A stretch of 64,000 nt of DNA from Wenxinia marina DSM 24838 (GTDB lineage: Bacteria; Pseudomonadota; Alphaproteobacteria; Rhodobacterales; Rhodobacteraceae). A model generated the notes under the pieces. That model searched no databases and had not been told where the DNA came from. It saw nothing but the letters and a program-made list of their open reading frames with translations. Position 1 is the first letter of the stretch. Each line of letters begins with the position of its first letter. Positions 10,182 to 19,238 of the stretch are shown here, piece by piece. The position numbers and the translations under genes were made by a program. The DNA lies in contig NZ_KB902283.1 in assembly GCF_000379485.1 (NCBI RefSeq), forward strand, positions 55,639 to 119,638. Reading direction: 5' to 3'.

Positions 10182-11132
10182 TCAGCTCAGGACGATCACG
10201 GTCCTGTCGTCGAAGAACTCCGACGAGGTCGATCCCTTGACCGTCGCGAACCGGCCGACCTTGTGGGGGTCCTCGGTCTCCGCCCTGTCGAAAGCCGCCT
10301 CCCACGCGGCGGCGGATACGTCCGCCGGCAGGTCAGGATAGCCGTCGGTGAAGATCTCGATGCTGCGGACCCGGTCCTTCGGCCGACGCAGGTCGGTGAA
10401 GTCGCCGCGGACCGGCGCCGTTCCGTTCAGCGTGTCGAAGCCCAGCGGACTGCGCGGGTCGTTTCCGAGGACGTACTGCGTCTTGATCCCGCCCCGCAGG
10501 AACCGTTCGACCACGTCCGGAGCGCCTTGCAAGCCCGTCTGCTCGACCGTCGAGGCGATGATGCGCCGGGCGTCGTCCTCGCCGAGGACGCCCTCTGCGA
10601 CGGCGAGGTCGAGGCCGAGGAGGATCGCCCGGCGGGCCGCGCTCTCCACCTCGTCCGCGTCCCGCTGCGCCGTCGCCAGCTGATGGAACACCGCGACGCG
10701 GGCCCGGGTCGAGACGGCGTCGATCGGCTTCTCGTAGCGGATCACCTCGTCCCCGTTGATCCGGATGCCGGTGTCGCCGAGACCTATGAACCGCCAGTCG
10801 GCGCCGCAGTCCAGCGCGACGGCCAGCGTGGTCGAGGGCGGGATCGGCAGGCCGAGCGGCGCGCAACGCCGTGCCAGCGCCTCGGTCACGCGGCCGAGGA
10901 TGTCCTGCACCGGCAGCTCGCGGGCGGCGGGGTCGGCGGCAAGCTCCGCCATCGCCGCGGCCGCGGTCAGGGCGGCGAGGCGACCGGCGCCAACCCCGTC
11001 CACGACGGTGCCGCGGGGATCCGTCGCCCCGTCGAACACGCCGAACACCGCCCCCGGCATCACCAGCGGCACGTCGTCGCCCACGCGGACGCCGTCGCGG
11101 TACTTCGAGACGCTCAGGACCTCGATCCTCAT
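10182..11132 (-). CDS. PP2C/PPM-type protein phosphatase-like protein
   Basis: A 316-residue protein with the signature of PPM (PP2C) phosphatases. FGVFDGATD lies near residue 30 (the Asp-Gly is metal-binding), TTLAVALDCGADWRFIGLGDTGI near 120-142, IEIFTDGYPD near 260 and DDRTVIVLS at the very end. The ATG at 11132 begins eight bases after the permease stop, so translation is probably coupled to the ABC operon. Proteins of this class usually remove phosphate from Ser or Thr residues. A phosphatase as the last gene of an SBP-ATPase-permease operon is unusual; it may act on the transporter, on a regulator or on an imported phosphorylated compound. The family call is moderate to good and the role is unknown. 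Confidence 0.7.
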   Translation of the reverse strand: MRIEVLSVSKYRDGVRVGDDVPLVMPGAVFGVFDGATDPRGTVVDGVGAGRLAALTAAAAMAELAADPAARELPVQDILGRVTEALARRCAPLGLPIPPSTTLAVALDCGADWRFIGLGDTGIRINGDEVIRYEKPIDAVSTRARVAVFHQLATAQRDADEVESAARRAILLGLDLAVAEGVLGEDDARRIIASTVEQTGLQGAPDVVERFLRGGIKTQYVLGNDPRSPLGFDTLNGTAPVRGDFTDLRRPKDRVRSIEIFTDGYPDLPADVSAAAWEAAFDRAETEDPHKVGRFATVKGSTSSEFFDDRTVIVLS

Positions 11133-11140
11133 GGCGCGCC

Positions 11141-12802
11141 TCAGACGAAGGCCGAGTCGCGGTTGTCCGCGAAACGGAACACCGCGTAGACGCAGACGCC
11201 CGTGCAAAGCAGCAGCACGGTCGACAGCGCCGCCGCGATCCCGAACTCGCCGTCGAGCACCGCGAGGTAGATGCGGACCGGCATGGTGATCGTGCCGCTG
11301 TCGTAGATGATGAGGGTGGAGGACAGCTCGTTGATCGCGGTGATGAAGCTCATCAGCGAGCCGACGACGAGGCCGGGCACGATCAGCGGGATCGTCACCT
11401 TGAGGAACGCCTTCAGCGGCGGTGCGCCGAGGTTCACGGCCGCCTCCTCGAGGCTCGGCTTGATCTGCCGCAGGCTGGAGGTGGTGGAGCGGACGCCATA
11501 GGGCAGACGCCGGATGAAATAGATCAGGATCAGCAGGCCCGCCGTGCCGATCAGGTTGAACGATCCGGACCGGAAGGTGGTGACGAAGCCGATCGCCATC
11601 ACCACGCCCGGCACGAGGTAGGGCACCATCATCAGGAAGTCGATCGACCCCGCCGCCGCGGTCTCGCGCCGGACGATGACGTAGGAGACCAGCGCCGAGA
11701 CGGCGGTGATCAGGACCACGGCCGCGAAGGCGAAGAGGAAGCTGTTGGCGATGGCGGTCGGCGCGTCGTCGAGGATGCGGCGATAGCTTTCCAGCCCGAA
11801 GCCGCCGGTGAAGACGGGCCCGTTCGTGTCGAGGAACGAGGTGTAGACGACGACGATGGTCGGCAGCATCGCGATCAGCACGACGCCGTGGCAGAACAGA
11901 TGCATGGCCACGTTCCGCCAGCCGGTCAGCCTTACCTTCACCGGCAGGTTCGTCAGCGACGAGGCGTAGCGCCGGCGGGCGAGGATGCGCCGCTGCGCCA
12001 CCAGCGCCAGCATCGAGATCGCCATCATGATGATCGAGATCGTGACTGCCATCGTCGGCAGCCCGCCGAGCTCGGACCTGTAGGCGGCGTAGGCGATGGT
12101 CGACAGCGTCCGGAAGCCGCGGCCGAGGATCGCCGGCGTTCCGAAATCGGCGATGGACAGGACGAAGCAGATGATCGCGCCCGTCGAGATCGCCGGGAAG
12201 ACCAGCGGCAGCGTGATCTTGCGGAACCGCTGCCAGGGCGTGCAGCCGAGGTTCTCGGCCGCGTCCTCGAAGCTCTTGCTCACCGCGTTCAGCGCCGTCT
12301 GCGTCATCAGGAAGACGAAGGGGAAGAACTTCAGCGTGAAGACGAGGATGATGCCGTGGGCGCCGTAGATCGTCGGAATGGAGATCCCAAGCGCCTCGAA
12401 GAAGTTGGTGATGAACCCGTTCGAGCCCAGCATCATGATCCAGGCATAGGCCCCGATGAAGGGCGGCGCGACGAGGACGAGGATCGCGAGGGTCGAGATC
12501 CAGGTGCGGCCGCGGACGTGGAAGCGTGCGGTGAAGAAGGCGAGCGGGATGCCGAGGAGGCTGGCGCCGAGCGTGCCCATCACGCCGACGAACAGCGTGT
12601 TCTTGAACCCGTTCAGGTAGTAGTTCCGCGTGAACGCCTCGACGTAGTTGCCGAAGGTGAAGCCACCCGTGTCGGCGTCCACGAAGGACAGCATCAGCAC
12701 GCGCAGGATCGGCAGGATCAGCAGGATCGCCAGCAGGACGAGGACGAGGCCGGTGACGACCGTCCAGAAGTCGAGGCGGGAGCGCAGCGGGCGGGCGGTC
12801 AT
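11141..12802 (-). CDS. FbpB/AfuB-type ABC transporter permease (two fused permease domains)
   Basis: A 553-residue membrane protein made of two permease halves with about twelve transmembrane segments. Each half has its own EAA loop: SFEDAAENLGCTPWQRFRKI near residue 195 and SLEEAAVNLGAPPLKAFLKV near 465. This double-length form is typical of iron(III), hexose-phosphate (AfuB) and some phosphonate importers. Four bases of overlap with the ATPase gene show coupled translation. It forms the membrane channel for the operon's binding protein. Confidence 0.88.
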   Translation of the reverse strand: MTARPLRSRLDFWTVVTGLVLVLLAILLILPILRVLMLSFVDADTGGFTFGNYVEAFTRNYYLNGFKNTLFVGVMGTLGASLLGIPLAFFTARFHVRGRTWISTLAILVLVAPPFIGAYAWIMMLGSNGFITNFFEALGISIPTIYGAHGIILVFTLKFFPFVFLMTQTALNAVSKSFEDAAENLGCTPWQRFRKITLPLVFPAISTGAIICFVLSIADFGTPAILGRGFRTLSTIAYAAYRSELGGLPTMAVTISIIMMAISMLALVAQRRILARRRYASSLTNLPVKVRLTGWRNVAMHLFCHGVVLIAMLPTIVVVYTSFLDTNGPVFTGGFGLESYRRILDDAPTAIANSFLFAFAAVVLITAVSALVSYVIVRRETAAAGSIDFLMMVPYLVPGVVMAIGFVTTFRSGSFNLIGTAGLLILIYFIRRLPYGVRSTTSSLRQIKPSLEEAAVNLGAPPLKAFLKVTIPLIVPGLVVGSLMSFITAINELSSTLIIYDSGTITMPVRIYLAVLDGEFGIAAALSTVLLLCTGVCVYAVFRFADNRDSAFV

Positions 12803-13884
12803 GCGACGCGCCGGCCGGAGGCGCCTGCCTCGAAGAACAGCAGGTCCGAGCGCGGCGCGCGGAACGTGACCTCGCTGCCCGGGTGAAGGTCCACGATCGC
12901 CGGGTCGGGACGGGCCACGGCCTTCAGCTCCTCCCCTCCCTCGGTGGTGCCGAAGACCTCCATCTCGCGGCCGACGAAGCTGACCTCGCGCAGCCGCGCG
13001 GGAACGGCGAGGCCGCCGGCGTCCGCCTCGTCCCGGCCGGCGGTCACGCGCAGCGCCTCGGGCCGGACCGCGGCGACCACGTCGCCCGAGGTGCCCGCCA
13101 GTTCGCCCGACAGGTCGACGCCGCCGGACGCGAGCGCGGCGGAGGCGCCGGTCCGCGTCACGGCGAGGAAGTTGTTGGCGCCCACGAACGAGGCCACGAA
13201 GCGGTTCGCCGGCTCCATGTAGATCTCCAGCGGGCTGGAGGCCTGCTGGATCACCCCGCCATGCATGACGCAGACCGTGTCGGACATGGCCAGCGCCTCC
13301 TCCTGGTCATGGGTGACGTAGATCGTGGTGATCCCCAGCTCGCGCTGGATGCGCCGCAGCTCGGCCCTGAGATCCACGCGCAGCTTGGCGTCGAGGTTGG
13401 ACAGCGGCTCGTCCATCAAGAGGACCTTGGGCTCGATGACGATGGCGCGGGCGAGGCCGACGCGCTGCTGCTGGCCGCCGGACAGCTCGTGCGGCATCCG
13501 GTCGATGAACTGGCTCAGCTGGACGGTCTTCAGCACCGCCTCGACCCGCCGCGCGATCTCGGCCGAGGCGACCTTGCGCTGCCTCAGGCCGAACGCGACG
13601 TTGTCGCGCACGCTGAGGTGCGGGAAGATCGCGTAATCCTGGAACACCATGCCGACGTCGCGGCGGTAGGCCGGCAGATCCTCGATCGGCGAACCCGCCA
13701 CCTCGATGCTGCCCGCGTCCTGCCGGTGGAAGCCCGCGATGGTCCGCAGCAGCGTGGTCTTGCCGCAGCCCGAGGGGCCGAGCAGCGTGTAGAACGACCC
13801 CGACGGGATCGAGATGTTGATGTCGGACAGGGCCACCACGTCTCCGTAGAGCTTCCGCAGGGCGGTGATTTCGACCGAGGACAT
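12799..13884 (-). CDS. FbpC/AfuC-type ABC transporter ATP-binding protein
   Basis: A 361-residue ATPase. Walker [10 protein letters not shown] is near 37, the Q-loop in VFQDYAIFPH, signature LSGGQQQR near 135 and Walker B LLMDEP near 157 with the D-loop SNLDAK. A C-terminal TOBE domain (VRPEALRV) follows. I begin at the ATG at 13884 (MSSVEI), where homology starts; a longer frame upstream runs into the intergenic hairpin. It drives the two-domain permease encoded next. Confidence 0.88.
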   Translation of the reverse strand: MSSVEITALRKLYGDVVALSDINISIPSGSFYTLLGPSGCGKTTLLRTIAGFHRQDAGSIEVAGSPIEDLPAYRRDVGMVFQDYAIFPHLSVRDNVAFGLRQRKVASAEIARRVEAVLKTVQLSQFIDRMPHELSGGQQQRVGLARAIVIEPKVLLMDEPLSNLDAKLRVDLRAELRRIQRELGITTIYVTHDQEEALAMSDTVCVMHGGVIQQASSPLEIYMEPANRFVASFVGANNFLAVTRTGASAALASGGVDLSGELAGTSGDVVAAVRPEALRVTAGRDEADAGGLAVPARLREVSFVGREMEVFGTTEGGEELKAVARPDPAIVDLHPGSEVTFRAPRSDLLFFEAGASGRRVA

Positions 13885-13915
13885 GGGGCGGGCCTGCTCG
13901 TTTCTTAGAGAGTGA

Positions 13916-13941
13916 GCCGGGCGGGCGATGACCCGCCCGGC
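13916..13941. terminator. Strong hairpin between the binding-protein and ATPase genes
   Basis: Arms GCCGGGCGGG and CCCGCCCGGC form a perfect 10-bp stem with a six-base loop. It lies eight bases after the reverse-strand binding-protein stop. Such hairpins often protect the upstream mRNA or partly terminate transcription, giving more binding protein than membrane components. Confidence 0.55.
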
Positions 13942-13949
13942 CGGGGGCG

Positions 13950-14924
13950 TCACTGGACGTCGAGGACCATGTCGGACCACATCTCGACCAGCCGCTCGCG
14001 GTTGTCCGCGGCCCAGGCGGCGTCGTAGCCGACCGAGTTCACCTCGGCGAGCGGCACCAGCGCGGGGTTCGACTCAACGTCGGACCGGACGGGCCGGCGG
14101 CCCTGCTCGGCCACCACCTGCTGCGCCTCGGCCGACAGCATGAAGTCGATGAACGCCTTGCCGCCGTCCGCGTTCGGCGCGCCGGCGACCAGCGCCATCG
14201 CATCGGGGGCGATCGCCGTGCCCTCGGAGGGGTAGACGATCTCCACCGGACCGCCGCCCTCGACATAGCGCAGGGCCGCATCCTCGAGCGTCACGCCGAT
14301 CGCCAGTTCGCCGTCGTTGACGAAGCGCGGCACCGCGCCCGAGCTTTCGGACAGGACGAAGTTGCCGAGCATGTCGCGGTAGATCTCCAGCCCCTCCTCC
14401 TCGCTGCCGAAGGCCTGCAGGACGGTGGCGAACTGGATGTAGGCCGAGCCGGACGCGTCGGCGCGCGCGGACGAGATCATGTCGTCGTACTGCGGATCGG
14501 CCAGCGCCGCCCAGCTGTCCGGCACCGGCAGGTCGCCGAGCTGGTCGGGGTTCACGATGAACGCCATGACGACGGCGGTGAACGGCGTCCACAGATCGCT
14601 CTGCCGCATGCCGTCGGCAAGCGCGTCGGAGCCCGCCGCCTCGTACGCCTCGAACAGGTCGGGGTTGAAGTCGATGACGGTGCCGTCGACGCTCCACAGG
14701 ACGTCGGCCTGCGGGCTGCCGGCCTCGGCCGTGAGGCGGTTCAGCAGCTCGCCGGAGCCGGCCTTGATGATCTCGACGTCGTTGCCGGTCGTCTCCTCGA
14801 ACATCGGCACGAGCGCGTCGATGAAGTTCTCGGGGACGGCAGTGTAGACCGTGACGGTCTCGGCCAGCGCGCCGGACGCGACAGCGGCGAGGGCGGAGCC
14901 GAGCAGGGCGGATTTCAGGTTCAT
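13950..14924 (-). CDS. FbpA/AfuA-type ABC transporter substrate-binding protein
   Basis: A 324-residue periplasmic protein with a signal peptide (SALLGSALAAVASGALA, cleavage near residue 21). The mature part begins ETVTVYTAVPENFIDALVPMFEETTG, as in the iron(III)/sugar-phosphate/phosphonate binding-protein family. The ATG at 14924 has GGGAGG six bases upstream. The paired tyrosines that hold iron in FbpA are not evident in the region where they should lie, so a non-iron ligand such as a sugar phosphate or phosphonate is quite possible. A divergent ROK regulator next door also points to a sugar-like ligand. It is the first gene of a four-gene operon ending in the phosphatase. Confidence 0.85.
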   Translation of the reverse strand: MNLKSALLGSALAAVASGALAETVTVYTAVPENFIDALVPMFEETTGNDVEIIKAGSGELLNRLTAEAGSPQADVLWSVDGTVIDFNPDLFEAYEAAGSDALADGMRQSDLWTPFTAVVMAFIVNPDQLGDLPVPDSWAALADPQYDDMISSARADASGSAYIQFATVLQAFGSEEEGLEIYRDMLGNFVLSESSGAVPRFVNDGELAIGVTLEDAALRYVEGGGPVEIVYPSEGTAIAPDAMALVAGAPNADGGKAFIDFMLSAEAQQVVAEQGRRPVRSDVESNPALVPLAEVNSVGYDAAWAADNRERLVEMWSDMVLDVQ

Positions 14925-14971
14925 TGCAGACCTCCCGTTGGGTGTTCCGCGGGTGGGCCCCGCGTGTCCGT

Positions 14972-15028
14972 CGGACGCATCAGGCTGCGTCCGGATTAAA
15001 TTGCATTCCAGAACAAAAGACGAGTCAA
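14972..15028 (-). promoter_or_regulatory. Promoter of the FbpA-like operon with a dyad at the start site
   Basis: On the reverse strand TTGACT (15028-15023) and TGCAAT (15005-15000) are separated by 17 bases, a plausible sigma-70 promoter. Transcription would start near 14993, exactly where a perfect inverted repeat begins (CGGACGCA and TGCGTCCG at 14972-14993, six-base gap). The dyad may be an operator for the divergent ROK repressor or a 5' stabilising hairpin. Confidence 0.45.
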
Positions 15029-15066
15029 CAGGTTTTCCCAACTTTCCGCGGGCAACCGGGACGGCT

Positions 15067-15076
15067 AGAACGTTCT
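15067..15076. promoter_or_regulatory. Palindrome AGAACGTTCT just before the ROK regulator start
   Basis: A perfect 10-bp palindrome lies four bases in front of the regulator's ATG, where a ribosome site would be expected. It could be an autoregulatory operator. A site this short can occur by chance. Confidence 0.25.
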
Positions 15077-15079
15077 CCC

Positions 15080-16228
15080 ATGGACGGATCGCCCCCCCAT
15101 TCGAGCCTGACGTACAACGGTCGCCGCATCATCTCGGCGATCCGGACCCATGGCCCGCAATCGCGCGCCGACCTCGCCCGCCGGCTCGACATCAAGCCAT
15201 CGACGGTGACGCGCCTGACCGGTCCGATGGTGGCCGAGGGGCTCCTGACCGAGGCGCCGGACCCCAGTCGCGAAGGGCGCAAGGGCTACCCGGCGCGCCT
15301 CCTCAGCATCGACCCCCGGGGCGTCTGCACCGCCGGCGTCTACATCGACCCCGACCGGATCATGACCTGCATCGCCGATCTCGCCGGCGACGCGCTGGCG
15401 GTGGAGGAGACGCCGGTTCCCGACCGCAGCTTCGAGGCCCTCATGACCGAGGCCGGCGCCAGCGTCGCGCGCCTGATGGAGCGGACCGGCATCGACCCCC
15501 GCCGGATGGCGGGCTGCGGGGTCAGCTATCCCGGCCAGTACAGCGGCGACCCGACCCGCGTCGCCCGCATCCGCCAGTTCCGCGACTGGCCGGAGGTCAA
15601 CGTCGAGCGGGACCTGTCGCCCTGGTTCGGGATGCCGGTCCGGCACATGAACGACGCCAAGGCCGCCTGCATGGCCGAACTCTACCACGGCGCCTGCCGG
15701 GGCCTCAGCAACTTCTGCCACGTCTGGCTGTCCTACGGCATCGGCGGGGCGGCCATCGTGGACCAGCAGCCCTACCTCGGCCGCAACGCCCTCGCTGCCG
15801 AGTGGGGCGGGCTGTTCCCCAAGTCGCGGCCGCGCCCCTCGGGGCAGGACCTTCTCGACGTGCTCGCGGCGGAGGGGATCGTTCTCGACCGGCTGAGCGA
15901 CCTGCGGGACGATCATCTCGAGCTGCCCGTGGTCCGCGGCTGGGAGGAACGTGCGGCGGACCAGCTGCAATGGCTGTGCCTTGTCATCGCGCGGACCTTC
16001 GCCCCCGAGGCGATCGTCATCGGCGGCACGCTCCATCCGCGCCTGATGGACGGCCTCATCCAGGCCGTCCGCGCGGCCGAGCCCCTGGGCGAGGACTACT
16101 TCGTCGCGCCCCCCGCGATCCTGAAGGCCGAGCAGGACGGCCTGCCCCAGCTCGGCGCCGCGGCCCTGCCGATCCACGAGATCTTCAATCCATCGACCTA
16201 TCCCGGCGCCGTCAGCAAGCTGCGCTGA
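15080..16228 (+). CDS. ROK-family transcriptional regulator (first)
   Basis: A 382-residue NagC/XylR-type protein. The N-terminal winged helix covers about residues 10-70 (GRRIISAIRTHGPQSRADLA and DIKPSTVTRLTGPMVAEGL). The ROK domain follows, with SYPGQY near 155, MNDAKAACMAEL near 190, YGIGGAAIVDQQPY near 220 and the second lobe AIVIGGTLHP near 315. The zinc-binding His-Cys cluster of classic ROK kinases is not visible, so it is probably a pure regulator. The start at 15080 is the first ATG after the promoter region and has no clear ribosome site. It is divergent from the FbpA-like operon and likely controls it. The inducer is unknown, probably a sugar or sugar phosphate. Confidence 0.85.
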   Translation: MDGSPPHSSLTYNGRRIISAIRTHGPQSRADLARRLDIKPSTVTRLTGPMVAEGLLTEAPDPSREGRKGYPARLLSIDPRGVCTAGVYIDPDRIMTCIADLAGDALAVEETPVPDRSFEALMTEAGASVARLMERTGIDPRRMAGCGVSYPGQYSGDPTRVARIRQFRDWPEVNVERDLSPWFGMPVRHMNDAKAACMAELYHGACRGLSNFCHVWLSYGIGGAAIVDQQPYLGRNALAAEWGGLFPKSRPRPSGQDLLDVLAAEGIVLDRLSDLRDDHLELPVVRGWEERAADQLQWLCLVIARTFAPEAIVIGGTLHPRLMDGLIQAVRAAEPLGEDYFVAPPAILKAEQDGLPQLGAAALPIHEIFNPSTYPGAVSKLR

Positions 16229-16237
16229 CCACGGTGC

Positions 16238-16262
16238 CGTGTCGCCCGGTTCGCCCGACACG
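16238..16262. terminator. Weak hairpin after the first ROK gene
   Basis: Seven-base arms CGTGTCG and CGACACG with an 11-base loop lie ten bases after the stop codon. This is a possible terminator separating the two ROK genes. The remaining 110 bases before the next start show no clear promoter. Confidence 0.3.
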
Positions 16263-16372
16263 AACGAGGGCCGGCTCCTGCCTCGGAGGGTGGAGCGACA
16301 CCGCATCTCCTGAGCCCACCCACATTGATCCATCCCGTTGATCGGATCGGGCGGCGCAGGTAGTCTCGCGCC

Positions 16373-17602
16373 ATGCAGGTCCCCGTCAGATCCTCCGGCG
16401 ACACCGCGCCGTTCGAGTCGCGCCACCGCAACCTCACGATGGTGTTCGAGGCGATCCGGCGGCAGCCGAACCGGTCCCGCAAGGAGATCGGCGGCGAGAT
16501 GCCCTTCAGCCTTCAGTCGATGACGAACATCGCGCACGAACTGCTCGACATGGGGCTGATCGAAGAGGTCGCCCGCACGAACGATCGCGGGCGGGGCAAT
16601 CCGCACCGCGATCTTCGCATCGTCCCCGGGCGGGGCCACGCGCTCGGCGTGCAGTTCCGGTGGAACGCCTGCCTCTGGGCCCTGGTCGACCTGTCGTTCG
16701 GCATCGTCGATCGAGGCTCCGTCGCGATCTCGTCGCCCGGCGGCGATGCGGGCGGCTATCTCGACGCGCTGCTCGACGCGATCGGCGGCGTGCTGGGGCG
16801 GCATCGCGACAAGGACGTCTGGGGGATCGGCCTGTCCGGCCCGCTGCCGATCGAGTTGCCGGGCATCCCGCCCCACGACCTGGGCGAGCCGGCCCAGGCG
16901 GACGCGCTGTGGTTCCGCTCGTTCTTCGAGAGGATCGGGATCCAGCGGATCCGCGCCCGGGTGTCGTCCGAGACGGGACTGCCGGTCATGACGCTCAACA
17001 ACCCGCAATCGGCCGCGCTGATCGAGGCGCTGCACCTGCCCGCGGATGCACGGTTCGTGAACGTGCAGGCGGGCTTCGGCCTCGGCGCGTCGTTCGTGAA
17101 TCGCGGGATTCTCAGCCGGGACGTCTGGCCGCATGGCGGCGAGATCGGCCATATCATCCTGGACGGCCGGACGCTGAACGCGGTCCTGTCGGCGGCCGGG
17201 GTGCGGCGTGCGCTGAGGCTCGACCTGCCGCAGGGCGACATGGAGACCGAGCTGGAGCGCCGGGTCGCCGAGCGGCCGCAGGATTTCCGGGCGTGGCTGG
17301 AAGAGGCGGCGCCGATCATGCGGTTCCTCGTCAACTTCATCGAGGCGGCGATCTGGCCCGACGGGATCGCGATCAGCGGGTTCCTGCCCGACCGGCTGAT
17401 CGACCTCCTCATCGCCCACGCCCTGCCGCTGTCGGACTCGGTCGTCATGCGCGAGGGCGATCCGCGGCGGCGTCTGCCGCGGCTGTTCCGGGCGCGTGCC
17501 GGGGCGCCCGCCATTCCGGCCGGCGCGGCGGCGAGCATCCTCGGCTCGGCCAACAATCCCGACTTTCCGGCGATGCTTGCCGCGCGGCGCGTCATGGCGT
17601 GA
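16373..17602 (+). CDS. ROK-family transcriptional regulator (second)
   Basis: A 409-residue regulator. A winged helix-turn-helix lies at about 15-75 (RNLTMVFEAIRRQPNRSRKEI and FSLQSMTNIAHELLDMGLIEE). The ROK domain follows, with VWGIGLSGPLP near 148, MTLNNPQSAALIEA near 205, and FVNVQAGFGLGASFVNRGI near 230. The HGGEIGHIIL segment near 255 resembles the conserved zinc-site start of ROK proteins. It heads the sulfatase operon in the same direction, 88 bases before the binding-protein gene, and is probably its regulator. Its sequence differs clearly from the first ROK protein, so the two are not a recent duplication. Confidence 0.85.
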   Translation: MQVPVRSSGDTAPFESRHRNLTMVFEAIRRQPNRSRKEIGGEMPFSLQSMTNIAHELLDMGLIEEVARTNDRGRGNPHRDLRIVPGRGHALGVQFRWNACLWALVDLSFGIVDRGSVAISSPGGDAGGYLDALLDAIGGVLGRHRDKDVWGIGLSGPLPIELPGIPPHDLGEPAQADALWFRSFFERIGIQRIRARVSSETGLPVMTLNNPQSAALIEALHLPADARFVNVQAGFGLGASFVNRGILSRDVWPHGGEIGHIILDGRTLNAVLSAAGVRRALRLDLPQGDMETELERRVAERPQDFRAWLEEAAPIMRFLVNFIEAAIWPDGIAISGFLPDRLIDLLIAHALPLSDSVVMREGDPRRRLPRLFRARAGAPAIPAGAAASILGSANNPDFPAMLAARRVMA

Positions 17603-17690
17603 CCCCCTGCCCGGGGACGATTGACGCATCCCGATGCCGCCGATACGGTCAAGATGCTTTATCAAAAACCCAGAGGGAGGACGGGGTGTG

Positions 17691-19238
17691 ATGAGGAACC
17701 GGGAGAGAACGGGTATCCAGGGGCTCAGCCGGCGGTCGCTGCTGAAATCCGGCGCGGGGCTTGCCGGCCTGATGGCCGCGGCCCCCGGCGCCCTGTGGGC
17801 GCAGGAGACACCGCAGGAGGGCGGCACGCTGCGCATCGCCATGACGGCCGACATCCAGCCGCAGGCGATCCTCGCCGGCCGGGGCGGCAACGACGCCTTC
17901 CGCCACAACGTCTTCGACACGCTCACCGTCCTCGACGGCGAGAGCGGCCAGCCCAAGGGGATGCTGGCGACCGACTGGAGCTCCAGCGAGGACGGCCTCA
18001 CCTTCACCGTCCAGATCCGGGACGACGTGACCTTCCATTCCGGGCGACCGCTGACGGCCGACGACGTGGTCTTCACGCTCGAGCAGATGAAGGTGCCCGA
18101 GAACGCCTCGCAGATGCGCCCGCTGGTGGAGCAGTGGACCTCGATCGAGGCGACGGGCGAGCACGAGGTGACGATCACCTCCGACTCGCCGGTCGCGCCG
18201 CGCGTCTTCGACGTGTTCCAGCTCGCCGTCATCGTCGACCAGGAGACCTTCGCCGGCCTGCAGGACGGCAGCGAGATCATCGGCACCGGTCCGTTCCGGT
18301 TCGAGGAATGGGTGCCCGGCGCGTCGGTCCGCATGGTCGCCAACGAGGACTACTGGGGCGAGGGCCCCTACCTCGACGCGGTGGAGCTGAACGTCATCAA
18401 CGATCCCACCGCGATGGCGAACGCGATCCGCGGCCAGGTCGACGTGGTGCTGAACCTCACGCCGCGGGACCAGATCATGTTCACCGGCGATCCGAGCGTC
18501 GAGGTGTTCGAGGGCGCGGGCGGCACGTTCTACCCGCTCGGCATCGACGTGAACGCCGCGCCGTTCGACAACAAGGCGCTGCGGCAGGCGATCGGCTACG
18601 CCATCGACCGCGAGCGGATCATCGACCAGGTCTTCGACGGCGCGGGCGAGACGGCGGACGTCTGGTGGCGCACCAACGAGCCGGGATCGACCGACGAGAT
18701 CAACAACCATTATTCCTACGACCCCGACCGCGCGCGCGAGCTGATTGCCGAGGCCGGGGCCGAGGGGGCCGACGTGCCGATGCAGGTGATCGGCTTCGGG
18801 GCGGTGCCGGCGGTGTACGAGATCGTGCAGAACAACCTGCGCGATGTGGGCCTCAACCCGGTCGGCCAGGTGCTGGAGACGGCGGCCTTCGACCAGGGCC
18901 AGACGGCGGGCGAGCTCGGCCCCGTCTTCATGCAGATCCACGGACTGCAGGGCTTCTCGGCCGCCACGCTGGTCGACGCGCTGCCGGCGCTCCGGCCGAA
19001 CAATCCGTCGAAGTTCGACCCGCCCGAGTATCGTCAGCTGAAGGACGCGCTGCAGGCGGCGCAGGACGAGGAGGCCTACGCGGCCGCCCTCGGCGAGCTG
19101 GCGGAGTTCATGCTGGACGAGGCGTTCAGCCACGTCCTCGTCAAGACGACGCCGCTGCACCTCAAGACGCCGCAGGTCCACGGCCTCGAATTCTACAACG
19201 TGGGCTACCTGCAGCTCGGTCAGGCCTGGCTCGGCTGA
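17691..19238 (+). CDS. Family 5 (peptide-type) ABC transporter substrate-binding protein, Tat signal
   Basis: A 515-residue periplasmic protein of the DppA/OppA class. The N-terminus carries a twin-arginine motif (SRRSLLKSG) followed by a hydrophobic stretch, so export is probably by Tat in folded form. Family landmarks are FDTLTVLDGESGQPKGMLATDW, FHSGRPLTADDVVFTLEQ, IIGTGPFRFEEWVPG and the LRQAIGYAIDRERII segment. GGGAGG lies upstream of both an ATG at 17691 and a GTG three bases earlier. The link with a sulfatase downstream suggests a sulfated oligosaccharide or another sulfated compound rather than a plain peptide; that is inference. Confidence 0.88.
   Translation: MRNRERTGIQGLSRRSLLKSGAGLAGLMAAAPGALWAQETPQEGGTLRIAMTADIQPQAILAGRGGNDAFRHNVFDTLTVLDGESGQPKGMLATDWSSSEDGLTFTVQIRDDVTFHSGRPLTADDVVFTLEQMKVPENASQMRPLVEQWTSIEATGEHEVTITSDSPVAPRVFDVFQLAVIVDQETFAGLQDGSEIIGTGPFRFEEWVPGASVRMVANEDYWGEGPYLDAVELNVINDPTAMANAIRGQVDVVLNLTPRDQIMFTGDPSVEVFEGAGGTFYPLGIDVNAAPFDNKALRQAIGYAIDRERIIDQVFDGAGETADVWWRTNEPGSTDEINNHYSYDPDRARELIAEAGAEGADVPMQVIGFGAVPAVYEIVQNNLRDVGLNPVGQVLETAAFDQGQTAGELGPVFMQIHGLQGFSAATLVDALPALRPNNPSKFDPPEYRQLKDALQAAQDEEAYAAALGELAEFMLDEAFSHVLVKTTPLHLKTPQVHGLEFYNVGYLQLGQAWLG

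Noticed and set aside
15065..18343. A very long open frame of over 1000 codons on the reverse strand
   Set aside because: It lies opposite two ROK regulators and a binding protein with clear domains. Long antisense frames are expected at this G+C content, and its translation has no domain-like pattern.
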